Shown here: piece by piece, positions 11,901 through 23,857 of the stretch
How positions within the stretch are numbered: the stretch's first letter is position 1
How the letters are laid out: every line of letters begins with the position of its first letter
NCBI GenBank assembly: GCA_019915135.1
Contig: JAHLMK010000005.1
Location: 124,001 to 188,000, forward strand
DNA: 64,000 nucleotides
Direction of reading: 5' to 3'
From: Strobilurus pachycystidiatus
Taxonomy: Eukaryota > Basidiomycota > Agaricomycetes > Agaricales > Physalacriaceae
Made by a program: the position numbers and the translations under genes
The notes under the pieces: model-generated
Told to the model about the DNA's origin: nothing
The model's database searches: none
Seen by the model: the letters and a program-made list of their open reading frames with translations, nothing else

Positions 11901-14718
11901 TTGGCGACGCACCATGACCCTGATTGGTACAAGGCCTGGCACACTTGGGCTTTAGCCAACCTTGACGTTGTCGCGTTCCTGGAGGGCAATCCAGAAAATC
12001 GCTTCACTGATATGCCTCCTCCAACGCTCGCTCTCCATGCTGTCCAAGCAATTGATGGTATACATGATTTTCGCTGCGCAATGTACTAGAAAACTCACCA
12101 ACACTTAGGTCTTTTCCGGTCGGTGACTCTTCGTAGTGTCGATGCGCTTCAAGACACTCTTCGTATCCTCACACTGTGGTTCAAATTTGGAGGACACCCT
12201 GACGTTGCCCAGATCATCGCCCTTGGCTTCGCCAAGGTCGGTGTTGACAATTGGCTGGAAGTCATTCCTCAGGTCAGACTTAGTCTCAACGTCTGGAGCT
12301 CGAGCTCGAGTCTAATGATATCGTATTCCTAGATCATCGCTCGCATTCAGACTCCGCATACCACAATCCGTCGGCACATTCATAATGTTCTAGTCATCAT
12401 AGGACGCAACCACCCACAGGCGATGATCTATCCTCTGACGGTGGCCTCAAAGTCTTCGAGTAAGATTCGGTCAGAAGGCGCCCTTGAAATCCTAGAGCAT
12501 CTCCAAGAGAGGCATGGCACCATAGTTGAACAGGTCAGTCCTTTCGTGTTGGCATTGCCAGTCCATTTACCATATACGTTTCTGCAGGCGGTCATGATTA
12601 GCCACGAGATTATCCGCGTCGCAATCCTTTGGAATGAGCAATGGCATGAAGGCTTGGAAGAAGCATCAAGAATTTATTTCACGGAGAAAAATCCTGAAGG
12701 AATGATCGCTGCACTAAAACCGTTACATGAACTCATGGAAGATGTTTGTGTTCTTTCGCTCATTGATTTCCATTGGTATTCATACAAGCCTCACAGCCGG
12801 GTCCCACGACTGCTAGAGAGATATCGTTCATCCAAACCTTCGGCAAGGACCTGAGATCTGCGCGTGACGCATGTTTCCGATATCGCCAGTTCGGCGATAC
12901 AAGTGATCTCGACAAAGCCTGGGACATCTACTATGCCGTACGCTTCCGTCACGCGGAACTCTACGCCGTTCTCACCCTTTGGCAGGTCTTCAAGAAGATT
13001 GAAAAGCAGCTTCCCCAGTCACAGAGCCTAGACCTTCAATACGTTTCCCCGAAGCTTCTGAATGCAAAGAACCTCGAGCTTGCAGTTCCTGGTAGAAGCT
13101 TCCTCCGCCTGTCATAGCCCAAAACTAAATGCGTTTAGGAACTTATCAATCCGGAAGAGAACTTGTCAAAATCACCAGTTTCTCGCCGAAGCTTGCTGTC
13201 ATTGCATCCAAGCAGCGGCCACGACGGCTCTCATTACGCGGATCAGATGGTCGAGATTATCAATATCTGTTGAAAGGTTGGTTTGGGAACCAGTAGAGTT
13301 CACTCTGATTCCTAAAACTTTGATCAGGACATGAGGACCTCCGACAAGACGAGCGCGTCATGCAGTTGTTTAGTCTTGTCAACACATTGCTTTCCGTCGA
13401 TACGGCTAGTTTCATGCGCCGCCTGCACATTCAGCGTTACCCTGTCATCCCTCTTGCTCCGAACGCCGGCCTCATTGGATGGGCTCAAGGAACTGACACT
13501 TTCCATGTACTCGTTCGGGACTACCGGGAATCTCGCAAAGTTCTTCTGAACATTGAGTACCGCTTGATGCTACAGGTCAGGCTTCCTCGTAAGCTAATGG
13601 AGCTGAGCTTAGAGCTGATCATGTTCTAGATGGCACCTGACTACGAGAATCTCACTCTTCTGCAAAAAGTCGAAGTCTTCGAGTACGCGCTTGAGAATAC
13701 GACTGGTCAGGACCTATACAGGGTACTCTGGCTGAAGAGTCGAGATTCGGAACACTGGCTCGAACGACGAGCCACGTACACGCGATCGCTTGCGGTGAAT
13801 AGCATGGTCGGACACATCTTGGGTCTGGGCGACAGACACCCGTCAAATCTTCTCTTGGAACGGGAAACAGGCAAGGTTGTTCACATAGATTTCGGCGACT
13901 GCTTCGAGGTGGCCATGCTTCGAGAGAAGTTCCCTGAAAAGATTCCTTTCCGATTAACCAGAATGCTTACCCGTGCCATGGAGGTAAGGGGTTTGAGTAA
14001 CAAACGTTTTACTCGACTAAATGTCCGTTCCAGGTCAGCGGGATTGAGGGTAGTTTCCGAAATACCTGTGAAATCGCGATGCAAGTTCTTCGGGACAACA
14101 AACACTCCCTCATGGCGGTTTTGGAAGCCTTCGTGTATGACCCTCTCATCAACTGGCGTCTGATGCAGACGGATGGCCGTGGTCCGCAAGGTAGGCAGGC
14201 ATTTTGAACCGAAAAGATGGGACTTAAGTCGTTGCAGATGCAGGCAGTGACGCGGACAAGTCCGAACTGATACAATTGGCGCATGCTGCGGCATACGCCC
14301 AGGGACCGGCTCGTAAACTGAAGGCCGACGAGAACGACATCTTCAGCGGTGCGCCAACAACTCCTCTCAGATATATCGTGCGTTTATGATAGTTTCCCCA
14401 TAGATGGAGCCGGGTTGCGCGGCATACAGGAAGTTCGCAACGAGCGCGCGTTGTTCGTGTATAACCGTGTGCAGAACAAACTCACAGGTGCGTTTAGCGT
14501 TGATTGACGCCGCCGAATGTTAATCTATCTTCATCCATCTTTCATCAGGGCGCGACTTCAATCCGGACGTGTCTTTATCAGTGACGGCACAAGTCGACAA
14601 ACTCATCAAGCAGGCGACATCTTTGGAGAACTTGTGCCAGTTATTCTCAGGATGGTATGTGGTATCAATGCTCACGTCCAGAGCTTCGACTGACTCTGGT
14701 AGGTGTGCCTTCTGGTGA
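5989..14718 (+). CDS. TOR: TOR serine/threonine kinase (PIKK family)
   Basis: This is the central growth kinase, working in TORC1 and TORC2. The start [20 protein letters not shown] opens a long run of HEAT repeats to about 9.8 kb. The FAT region (about 10-12.5 kb) includes [15 protein letters not shown] and GLGFAKVG-type helical repeats. The FRB domain (about 12.59-13.12 kb) carries [27 protein letters not shown] and [12 protein letters not shown]. The PI3K-type kinase domain has [12 protein letters not shown], the catalytic loop [33 protein letters not shown] and LTRAMEVSGIEG. It ends in a complete FATC ([19 protein letters not shown] then SGWCAFW at 14718), split by an intron at the final GW. 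About 20-25 short introns and roughly 2,400 residues match the family. All core motifs are intact. The ATG at 5989 was chosen because it begins the conserved N-terminal helix. Confidence 0.95.
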
Positions 14719-15575
14719 TCATCTTCGAGAGCTGCTTCGTAGGATCTTTTTTTGCTTTCAGATATATCATGTATACTACTTTTGCTGGTCTGTATCAATA
14801 GGTCTTGTTCTAATCAAACTGTAATCATCGTTAACCTGTCTGGTGTGGCGTCCGACGCACCGTGAGATCGGTATGCTTTCGTGTCACATCCAGCCTCATC
14901 CAGCACTTGAACATCGTGACAATGGACGTATAGAGCGAAGCTGCGGGCGGTTGCAATGCCCGTTCACTCCGTTCACCTTCACTTGGGTGTATAGTGAACG
15001 TGTTTTCGTACGTGATCATCATTGAGTCACAAACGTTCAGAAAAGGTCTGACCGCGGCCAAGTTACAGATAGATGAAGACAGGATGTACGAAAAGGATCA
15101 AGCAAATCGTCGAAAAGAGATCAACTTTGGGTACTCAACGTAGCAAGTCTGAATCTTAGTAATCCTGTCGTTATTATGGTGAGGGAAACTGTCAATTCTG
15201 AGGCTCACGCCGTGAGAAAGAGGTGCTGCGATCACAGTGGCGAAGTGGGCGTTCCGGCGGCGTAGTGACGGCGGCATTGGAGGAGGAGGGCGGCCGACTC
15301 GGAAACAGCGACGGGACTAGACGAAGCAGTTGCTCGGGGGCAGAAGAGGCGGCAAGATTACTCAACGAGGTGGCACTGCCGGAGGCGTCAAACTGACTGA
15401 ACATAGAAAAAATGAAAGTTGAGCGGGCAGGGAGTTGAACAGAATAGACTGACACAATTCATGGAGTGGCGGCGGCCAAGTACAGCCCTGAGTATACGGC
15501 TCCCGGGGTACAGGAGGAACGTACAGCTAAAGCTAGCGAGTCAATCGAGCCAGTGATGAACCGCGACAGACCGTC
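14719..15575. other. Convergent region downstream of TOR
   Basis: Contains the TOR 3' flank. A minus-strand frame at 15192-15455 encodes an 87-residue Ser/Ala/Pro-rich stretch (for example SLSNLAASSAPEQLLRL). It lies just downstream of the AA9-like relic on the same strand, so it could be the remains of that gene's serine-rich tail. This is a guess. Nothing else is recognisable. Confidence 0.35.
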
Positions 15576-16780
15576 TTACTGCATTTCCAGTGTGTCTGAT
15601 ACGTAGACATCGTAGAGAATGCCTCGGACATCAAAGGTGTAGGTACCGGGAAAGCTGAGACCATCAGGCAGCAACTTCCTCCCCAGCAACTGATAAAACG
15701 TTCAGGTGATGAATGAGCGGGAAGCTATCTAAGCGCACCATTGAACTGTATGCGAACTGTTGAAGCAACTCTAAGTCTCGTGTTCAATCGAAGTGATGAG
15801 GAGTAAAACTGACCTGGATGTAATTGAGCACCGCCCACAGTCGAAGCCCCATGCAATACCAGTTTCTCAGGACAGAGCATCTGTGTTACGGACAAGACAT
15901 GAGCATACGAGGAGTTGATTGACGCCACCAATCTTACGTAGGTGCCTGCGACGATGTTCAACAGGGACAGGAGATTAGAAGGCCCCGAAGTAACATTTCG
16001 AAGTGGGTCACGAAAACTGGGGATCAGGACGTCGTAGTAGTTATAGTTACTCGTAGCCAGAATTTGAACATCGGCCAAAAGCCTGTCGCGTTATCGAATG
16101 CATCTTGTTGAATCTATCAGTCAATCACGAACAGTCACTGGGTAACTGGTTTTCAGCTTCGAAGTCAGCTTTGGACTTGGTACCTTGAACAACCGCGATT
16201 CTTGTGAATCGAGCAATCATTCGTCATCGTCACTTGGCCATGTAGTTCACAAGGCTATAGTATCCGGCTGGCCAACTGTCGACAGCCAATGCAACGTCTC
16301 GCCTGCGGCTACAGTGAAGCAGAATGGGTTCCTGGACACTTGATCAGGACAATGGCGAAACGGGTACAGATACAGAAACGCTTCATTTACATCAGGAAGC
16401 TCACTGTTGCCAATCGAGCAAGTGATATCGGTGGAGTTTACATCAGAGATATCGATGAAGCCAAATCCGAGATTGAAAAGAACATGTTGGCTATGGTCTC
16501 GGGACAATGCGTAAGTAGCTTCGGGTTTCGCGTACACTCTTTGGGCTGGTGGTCGTTATTAATGGCCGAGCGCTTAACGGAGAAGCGCCGTACTGTAAGA
16601 CACGCGTATGGGTTCTGGGGAAGGCCAAATCAGCATGGTGATTGAGTGCCTCGAGCATAAACGGTAACCGACCTGTGCTCACGTCCGACCGAGGTAATAT
16701 ATTCGTCCCCGATCTTGATATGAGAATCGTAGCGTCGCAATTACCCCAACGTAGAACAAAAGCGGACGAGGCCAGGATCG
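15576..16780 (-). pseudogene. AA9 (GH61-like) lytic polysaccharide monooxygenase relic
   Basis: AA9 enzymes are secreted copper enzymes that oxidise cellulose. Minus-strand fragments in the right order resemble them. A THTRV segment near 16,660 recalls the mature N-terminal His. DVNSTDITCSIGN (about 16,430) recalls the Cys-containing loop. NPFCFTVAAGETLHW and WPAGYYSLVNYMAK follow, then LVLHGASTVGGAQLHP (about 15,850) and LPDGLSFPGTYTFD plus RGILYDVYVSD near the C-terminus. The copies do not join: FTVAAGETLHW and WPAGYYSLVNYMAK are in different frames with no evident splice between them. The expected second copper His motif (SHxGP-like) reads GYYSL. I therefore call it a decayed copy. It could instead be a divergent active gene whose introns I misread. 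Ends are approximate, except the candidate stop at 15576. Confidence 0.45.
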
Positions 16781-17413
16781 CGATGAGAGAACGAGGAAGG
16801 CAATGATGGCCCATCCTATGTCCCATAAGAAACCATCGAGCCGGCTTTCCGAATCGCTAGATAGCTATGGTGCCGAAGGTAGGCAGCACGACTCCGGGCA
16901 CATCATGTCAACGCGACTTTTGAAGGGTCCCGGATATGAATGCTTTCGGAGCAGCAGAGTTGCTCGATAAGTGGCCGGCGACATGTGGGAGCAAGTTCTC
17001 AACATCATGAGCAGTCATCCGCAAAATATAAGACGTAGGAGTGACTGGGGAGGTGGTTGGGCCATGATATGTTTCTCAGGAACGACAGCTGAGGTCTAGA
17101 CGTTGCCTTGGAGAAAGACAGCTTCAGAGACGGCGGGCGCGTTGTTCAGGCCGTGAGAAGCTCCATAAGAGAGGCTAACAGAACCATTGACACTCCTACA
17201 CAAAGAAAGGTCTCCTTGTAAGCTTGAAGAATGCAACTTGAAAGTTGAAGTTGAGTGAGGTTCAGACTCAGCGGCCCATCCGCGCGCGCCGAGCCGACGG
17301 CACCGGCGGATGCCTTTTTGGCAGGAAACGGTGATGAACGCGTTCGACAATGATGAACGTAAACTTGGACCGCCCTTGTTCCTCCTGCCTGCACCTCACC
17401 GACGCCGGCAACG
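16781..17413. other. Region upstream of ARP8
   Basis: Holds the ARP8 promoter and possibly the 5' end of the AA9-like relic. A minus-strand start with a hydrophobic stretch (LIAILASSAFVL, about 16,790) might have been its signal peptide. Nothing else recognised. Confidence 0.35.
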
Positions 17414-20116
17414 ATGCCCCGAGGCATACCCAACGTCAAGCGCGATGACACCGGCCTGCGATATACGTCGTTCCACGTTCCCCTGCTGTCCGTCCATCTC
17501 GTGCGCTGCTGTCGGCGATGATTGAGCATTTTCCAGGCCGAATCCCAAGCACATGAGCACCAGCTATCTCAAGAGCGAAACGCAGACAATCTGGCATCGG
17601 AATGCGACCCAGAAGAGCAAAGGCCCCCCAGACGAGGCGGCCCAGGAGGGCAGGTGCGCGCTCGCCTCGATAGACGAGCAATATGGACTAATTCGGCGCA
17701 GACGCGGCTCGCAGGTTCTCGTCATACATCCTGGATCTCGCTATATGCGGGTTGGGCGGGCGTCAGACGTCACGCCAGCGACGGTGCTCAATGTCATTGC
17801 GCGCAAGACGCAGGCGCCGCCCAGGCCCGTCTACGTGGAGACCATTTCCCGCCCAACGACGCGCAAGGTCAGACATGCTCAGTCCAGCACCGCTACATCG
17901 CCCGTCGACGACGAGTACGGTGTGCAGACGCTGGGGGACGATCCAGTGCGTTGGTTCGTAGTCGTGGCGCGCGGTCAGATGATAACCCGCCTCTAGTTCG
18001 AGAAAAAGCTGGCGGAAACGACATCCTCCCTGCGCGAGCGGATGCGCTTCTACAAGCTGCGCGTGACACCCAATGCTGCCCACGTAGCCACAACATTCAA
18101 CCAGTCCTTCCAGCCGGACATCATAGCCGAGCACAATGATTCTTTTCAGCTTGAATGGATTGACCAGTCTTCGAAGGAGGATGTCATCATCGGTGAAAAG
18201 GTATGTCCACAGTCGCCATATATGCCGTGTTCATGCTGATGCCTTGCTTCCAGGCCGCCCGAATAGCTGACCCCGAACGCGCTGGATACGTCGTGAGGTG
18301 GCCTATCCACGGTCCCAATTTCAACACCCGCGATTATTCGTCCTTCCGTACGATATTGAGTGACATTGAGACTATATTGCAACATACTTTAAAGGACAAG
18401 CTGAACATACACCCGCGGGATTATAAGGTATGGCAGTCCTTCAGGGTGGGTCCGTAATTCTCTTGCTCAGGCTCCCCCCCGTTTGGCAGAATTTTTCCGT
18501 CATACTTGTCATCCCAGATTTTTACGATCGTTCATATGTTCGCGAGTTCGTAAACATGCTTCTTGTGGGCATGGGATTCAAACAACTCTCTGCACAACAG
18601 GTTTGGCGGTCCACGTTACCGTTGATAACCCATCTCACCTGGATGCATAGGAATCCCTGGCCGCTACCTATGGCGCTGGGGTCTCTAATGCATGTGTAGT
18701 TGATATTGGCGCTAAATTTACATCTGTTGCCTGTGTGGACGAAGGCCTCGTTCTGGCCGACAGTCGGTGGGTTATCGTGTCAGAACTCATGTTTATGGCG
18801 GCTAATATAACTCTATAAATTCAGAATGACACTCAGCATGGGCGGTGATGATATCACGGAATTTCTCTATGTCCTGTTGGAACGCATAAGTTTTCCCTAT
18901 CGCGACATAAACCTGGTTCGGGCATATGACTGGAATGTCATGGAGGATCTCAAAGTCCGACTGTGCACCCTGGCAGAAGTGGGTATTCTGACCCTCCAGT
19001 GTGGCTACGACTGATACAGGGTAGGGAAACGTTGGTTTGAACCTGTACGAGTTTGTCGTACGACGACCGGGGAAACCCACAGAAAAGTATGGTCTTCGAG
19101 CCTATGACGAGATCATATTAGCACCTATGGTATGTCTGTCCCGGCAAATGACCTGATGGAATAACATACGATATGACAGTGTCTCTTTGAACCGAGAGTT
19201 ATAGAGTTCGATCGCAAACGTGTCGGATTTCATCCGAATGGACATCCTGACGTTACAGAAGATGTCCTTGAGTTACAAGGCGAGAACGTTGTGCGTCATT
19301 CTTGACCCGTCAGTCAACCGAAAAGAATAACTCTTCCCAGTCACAGGCCATGATGATCTCTACCCAGCATTTATTCCCAAACACTCCCGTCGCCCCGCCG
19401 GCACCACAAGGTCGAGCTTACTTTGCTCCTTTTGCGTGCAATGAGGTCTCATTCATCGACATTAGATGCGATTGTCAAGGTAGATGACAATGTGAGCGTA
19501 TCTGGCCCCCCAGATGCGGCGCACATGGACATTGATAGTAAAGATGGGGTTGACCCATCAGGAAACCAGCAACAACCGTCCGCTGTGTCATCCGAGGTCA
19601 CGGAACCGACGTCTGAAGCCAGCGGCTCGTACGGCGTCGATGTCTTCTTCGAAGCCAGTAAATTACCTTTGGACGTGGCCATATTCAATTCAGCGCGTGC
19701 GGCGGGTGGCGACGACAAGATACGAAAGTACCTCCAGGCCGTTCTCGTCATCGGGGGTACGGCTCTTATGCCAGGAATGGCCCATGCGTTGGAGAGCAGG
19801 TAATGAATCATAACTTGTTCTTGATTGAGCTTATCCCCGAATCAACTGCAACAGGTTACAGGCCATCGCAACGCCTCTCGTTCAGAACATGGAGAAAGTC
19901 CAGATCATAGCACCGCCCAAGGAAGTTGATCCTCGGGTCCTTGCTTGGAAAGGTGCCGCTGTACTGGGCAAGATGGATGGGTCGTCAGAATTATGGATAA
20001 CTCCAACGGATTGGGTATTGATTTCTCGTACCTTTGGCTATCACCGAAGACTGAATGAAGCATCTTAGGACATCCTAGGAATGCGGGGACTGAAGGAACG
20101 TTGCTTCTTCCTGTAG
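17414..20116 (+). CDS. ARP8: Actin-related protein 8, INO80 chromatin remodeller subunit
   Basis: Arp8 is a nuclear actin-fold protein that, with Arp4 and actin, binds the HSA helix of Ino80 and contacts linker DNA. Exon 1 starts MPRGIPNVKRDDTGLRYTSF at 17414. It splices (donor GTCCGT) to PNPKHMSTSYLKSETQTIW. Then come GSQVLVIHPGSRYMRVGRAS (first actin-fold strand), AGYVVRWPIHGPNFN, VILVIPDFYDRSYVREFVNM, VVDIGAKFTSVACVDEG, MGGDDITEFLYVLLERI and PRVIEFDRKRVGFHPNGHPD. An acidic/Ser-rich insert (about 19,460-19,640) separates these from the C-terminal VLVIGGTALMPGMAHALESR. The protein ends LKERCFFL at 20116. The insertion and long N-terminus are typical of Arp8 compared with actin. A shorter start at 17553 also exists, but the upstream exon fits the family better. 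Confidence 0.9.
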
Positions 20117-22140
20117 TCGTGACGGTGAAATGGCGTCCGCCGTCTCACTTCAATGAAATTTGGCTTGATTATATACAAACAAGTGACTGACTGCTGGTCC
20201 GCACAGATTCAACATTTTTCTGATATGTTCCCATCTTGTCGGCATAACCTTGCTCCTCGAACGACCTGAGCTTTTCTATGAGCATTGTGGCGAGTGTGAT
20301 GATGTCATGAGAGCTCGGATGAATGTCGATAGTTCCCGAGTTGCAGAAGAAGTACAGGATGATGTCTCCCTTAAATTCCGGCATCAGCACTGCCAATCTC
20401 TCCAAGGGATGCAGGATTTTCAATGGATAGGCGCTGCGTATACCTTTTTGGTGCTTTTTTTCACATCTGTTGGCACGCACACATGATTTTGCCTCCGCCC
20501 AATGTTCTAGCACGAGTCTCGCCACTACCCTCAACGAGGATCGACGTTTTCACCCTCTCACTGTTATCATGCAGGAGAACTGGATCAGAACTCATATCGT
20601 GACGGATCAGGCCCTGCATATTGCGCAGTAGCGTTGCGCTCATCAACTTTGATTGGTGGGGAGGTGGAAGCAGCCTCGGCTCATTGCTTGACGTTGTCCG
20701 TTCGCGTATCTGTGATGTTATAGGTGATATTTACCTGGCGTCTATTCCAGTGAATGGGGCCATCCCTTCCATGCTAATCCTCCCGTTGAACCCCCAGACT
20801 GTCAGTCAAAGGAGATGTTCGTAACTCGTAACTTAGGTGACGGACTCTACATCTCCTTCGTCACCGAGCACTGACGAAGCGACGCCCATTGATCAGCTTG
20901 ACGCGCGCGGCTCGAGTTCGTTCAATCTATGTCTCGTCCAGACATAATCCCACAATGCGGAGGCCTCATACACCCGGCCGAATTCGTTTAATTGCCGCGA
21001 CCGCAACTCTTCTCAAAGACACCGTCAAAATCCTATATATTCGTTCTGATCGCGATAAAGATACGGAGCCTGACTTCGGGCGTTGTTGATGCAATCGTTG
21101 TTTGGATGTTCACAGTCCAAGAGACCGATTGTGGGTTCAACCCCAGGTGGGGGGGGGTCGTTCGTTGTCCCTTCATTAGACCAATTGGGCCGCATCTGAC
21201 TTGCTCCCTAGCGGGCATACATTGTTCAGGCCTCAGGATGAGAATACCTGCAGGGAGTCTTGCAGGGATAGCGCTGTTCCTCGCTCACATCATCAACAGG
21301 CCGTCGGCAACTTGCTGATAGAGATCAGTTCAGCGTCTTGAGCGTCACGGTCGGCACATACTTACTTCAAGTGTCCTCTTGACAGAAAAGGGTTCGTTGA
21401 ACAGGTAAGTCGAGTGTCGGACTGTCTTTTGCTAACATCATTGTGATGATTGACGGACACCGGGACAGATTTACACATTCGTGGCAGCAAGTGCCTGGAC
21501 TCTCGAACTGAACTGAATATCGAGAGTCAGAGGTAGGTAACCCCCTGACGTCTGTCCGGCGTATGTACCGTTCTCGTGAGTCTGAGCTCCGGTTTGTAAA
21601 CGCTCATGTGTCACAGTGTGCCCATCCTTAGGGTCAAGGCCTACCTCGTATACGGTGCTCTGTCCCGTATCCTCTCCAAGCCCGCGCAAGGCAAACGGTC
21701 CCGAAAAGGAAGCAACCTCCAGCACGGTAGCAACAGCCGAGTATGTATACAGATTCACTGCCGTCTGAATCTTTTTTCTTGATAAGGTTTATCTTGTGCT
21801 GATGCACCTTTTTTTTTTCTTCTTGCGACAAAATCCGTGTAACGACTTACTTGCAAGACACCTGCAGTAACTCCGCTTGGTTCCAGGCAACACTGTGGTC
21901 CAGTGACAAGCTGTCCCCGCAATGTCCGACTATGGCGCAAGTGCTTCCCCGCGCGAGGGACTGGGGCGCCTACTTACCAGTCTCGTGGGCTCTCAGATCT
22001 CAGCCACCAGTCAGTCAATCAAAAAAAAATCCATCTCGTCGTTGATGCAATGCCTTACCGGAGATTTGGACACGGCTGTTTTGTCGCGACGTCTTCGCTT
22101 CGACGATCTTGATGGGAAGTAGTTGAATGAAGAAGAAGAA
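20117..22140. other. Region with unassigned minus-strand coding-like frames
   Basis: Two minus-strand stretches look more protein-like than chance but match no family I know. One at about 20,170-20,640 reads through a plausible intron into LKILHPLERLAVLMPEFKGD and TLATMLIEKLRSFEEQGYAD. The other at 21,471-21,780 reads NLYTYSAVATVLEVASFSG and LRGLGEDTGQSTVYEVG; a third short exon-like piece (GQLVTGPQCCLEPSGVTAG) lies at about 21,850-21,930. They may be exons of one gene transcribed leftwards or remnants of it. I could not build a continuous frame through 20,700-21,450, which has a G8 run at 21,152 and many stops. No start codon could be fixed. Confidence 0.3.
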
Positions 22141-23081
22141 CCTACATATACATAGATATCAGGCACTGGCAGTTCGAAGAATACGCGTTTATTGCCACTC
22201 GTTATAGAGCTCGGCCCGCATCTGCCTGAGATCTGTTAAGTCCAAGTGCGAGCACAGAGTACATCCCCTTGACTCGATATACCCTTCCGTCACGAGAAGG
22301 GATCGTGTTGTTATACAACCCGGAAGAACGGCAAGGGAAAATTGCTACGGATGCCATCACCGTGCTTGGTAGCTTCGAGGCTTCTTATCAAACCCTCTTC
22401 ACTGCAGACGGGGCGAGAGACGTTGTTCGTCCGTGAAGAAGTCGGATCCAACGCCGACTGAGAATCCCATCGAGGATCTGCTCCCTCTATCTAGGCTCCC
22501 GTAAGTAAGAGGCGAGTCCTTATCTAGGGTCCGTTCAGTCAATAAACGTCGCGGTCTGCGGGTTTGACGACACGACGTCAAGAAAGCTGTTCATGAAATC
22601 AGCATCAAGCAGTTGATACGGGCTTCTTATTTTGCTGAGTTTTCCCACCTCGTCTTGTGACATGTCATCGGGCACGCATTCAACTGGATGCTTGGAATCT
22701 GGGTTGCTGCGATTATTATGTACTGGGCGAGTAATAGGCGTACGCGCCCTGGGGAGAAGATAAGAAGTGGGCGTCACTCGCGATGGATGGATGTGATGAC
22801 AGTGTGGCGAAGCACTACAGCAGACAGATGAATAGCCCTGATGCATGATGTAACGCCAGGAGGCTTGCCAGGACATACCGACTGAGGCTGCTTCGCAGTA
22901 TCAACGTGCTTGGAGGAGATCTGAGATCATCATCCGCCCGTGCCGGGACCCAGTGACCCTGAGGCGCACGGGTCAGGGCAGGGCGTCGGGGAGACGAACA
23001 GTGGGTGTGGGGGAGATACGGGGCCACGTTGCGAGATGGAGAAGGGCGTCCTCCGAGCTCAGTTGGCGAACGGCTGCCACG
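22141..23081. other. Region without an assignable gene
   Basis: Short frames occur on both strands. On plus, 22,265-22,425 reads REGIVLLYNPEERQGKIATD followed by VLGSFEASYQTLFTADGA. On minus, 22,535-22,670 reads KIRSPYQLLDADFMNSFLD. Neither extends into a convincing gene. A 307-codon open frame on the minus strand (22,815-23,738) is GC-rich and lacks domain character; I treat it as non-coding. Confidence 0.3.
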
Positions 23082-23448
23082 ATGGAAGACGATCGAGCGG
23101 AACCAGAGATTTATACGTTCCTCTCGGATGAGATTGCACGATGGAACCGTTGGACGGAAGCACGCGTGACCGGAAGGGAGGACGGAAGGCAATACCGCGG
23201 ATGCGTGCCACAGCTCGCACAGAACAGCTCGGGATGGACGCCGGGTCGGATGGAAATGAAGCGGACCAGTTCGACGCGTTTGCATGGCGTCGACAAGGCG
23301 CCCTGTCAGTGCGGACGATCTCAATCTTTGATCCTGTTGATTCGATGATTGCTGAGAAACAATACCGTAAGTCAAGCACAGGCCGACGCTGCGACCAAAC
23401 AGGGTATCATGATCATTTGCGATTTTCTCGGCAGATAAAGCGATGTAA
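23082..23448 (+). CDS. Possible small hypothetical gene
   Basis: An ATG at 23082 opens MEDDRAEPEIYTFLSDEIAR and WNRWTEAR. A second, out-of-frame stretch then reads MDAGSDGNEADQFDAFAWRR and LSVRTISIFDPVDSMIAEKQ. That second exon ends at a good donor (GTAAGT, 23369). The matching acceptor at 23434 leads after a few codons to a stop at 23448. The intron joining the first two parts is uncertain, because the in-phase donor is weak. No family recognised. It might instead be the 5' part of a longer transcript leading into the C2H2 gene. Confidence 0.25.
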
Positions 23449-23857
23449 TATACGAGGTAAACCCTGGGCGTGCCTTGGATGGGGCCAAGGGCGGCGCTGG
23501 GAAGGGCAGACGCAGACGAACGCGCGCGCGGGCAGACGAGGATGCGGTCTGCACGCCTGGCTGGTGCTGAAGCGAGGATGCTTGGTCGGCGCAGGCTGAG
23601 TTGCCGCTCCATCGCATGTCCGAGCGCGAGGTGTGACGCGTGACGCGAAGCCGTCCCAATGCGGGAGGTGCAGCAGGCAATCTCGATCGAATGCTGGGTC
23701 GCGTTATTCCTCGCAAATTCTCTTTCTTGCGAAACCACGCGACCCCATATCCGGACGGTGGTGCCGTGCCCTTCCTGCCCTTCTGTCCCGCGTATATAGC
23801 GTCCTCAGCCTGCGCGGCCTTGGTCTCGCCACCCTGCTGCTGCTCCCGCTGGCCTTC

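Noticed and set aside
21129..21150. T-arm-like sequence (GGGTTCAACCCC), possible tRNA
   Set aside because: The flanking stem does not pair, and no D arm, anticodon arm or acceptor stem is present.
22815..23738. 307-codon minus-strand open frame
   Set aside because: Low-complexity Arg/Ser/Pro composition with no domain; it overlaps a more protein-like plus-strand segment. GC-rich DNA gives long chance frames.
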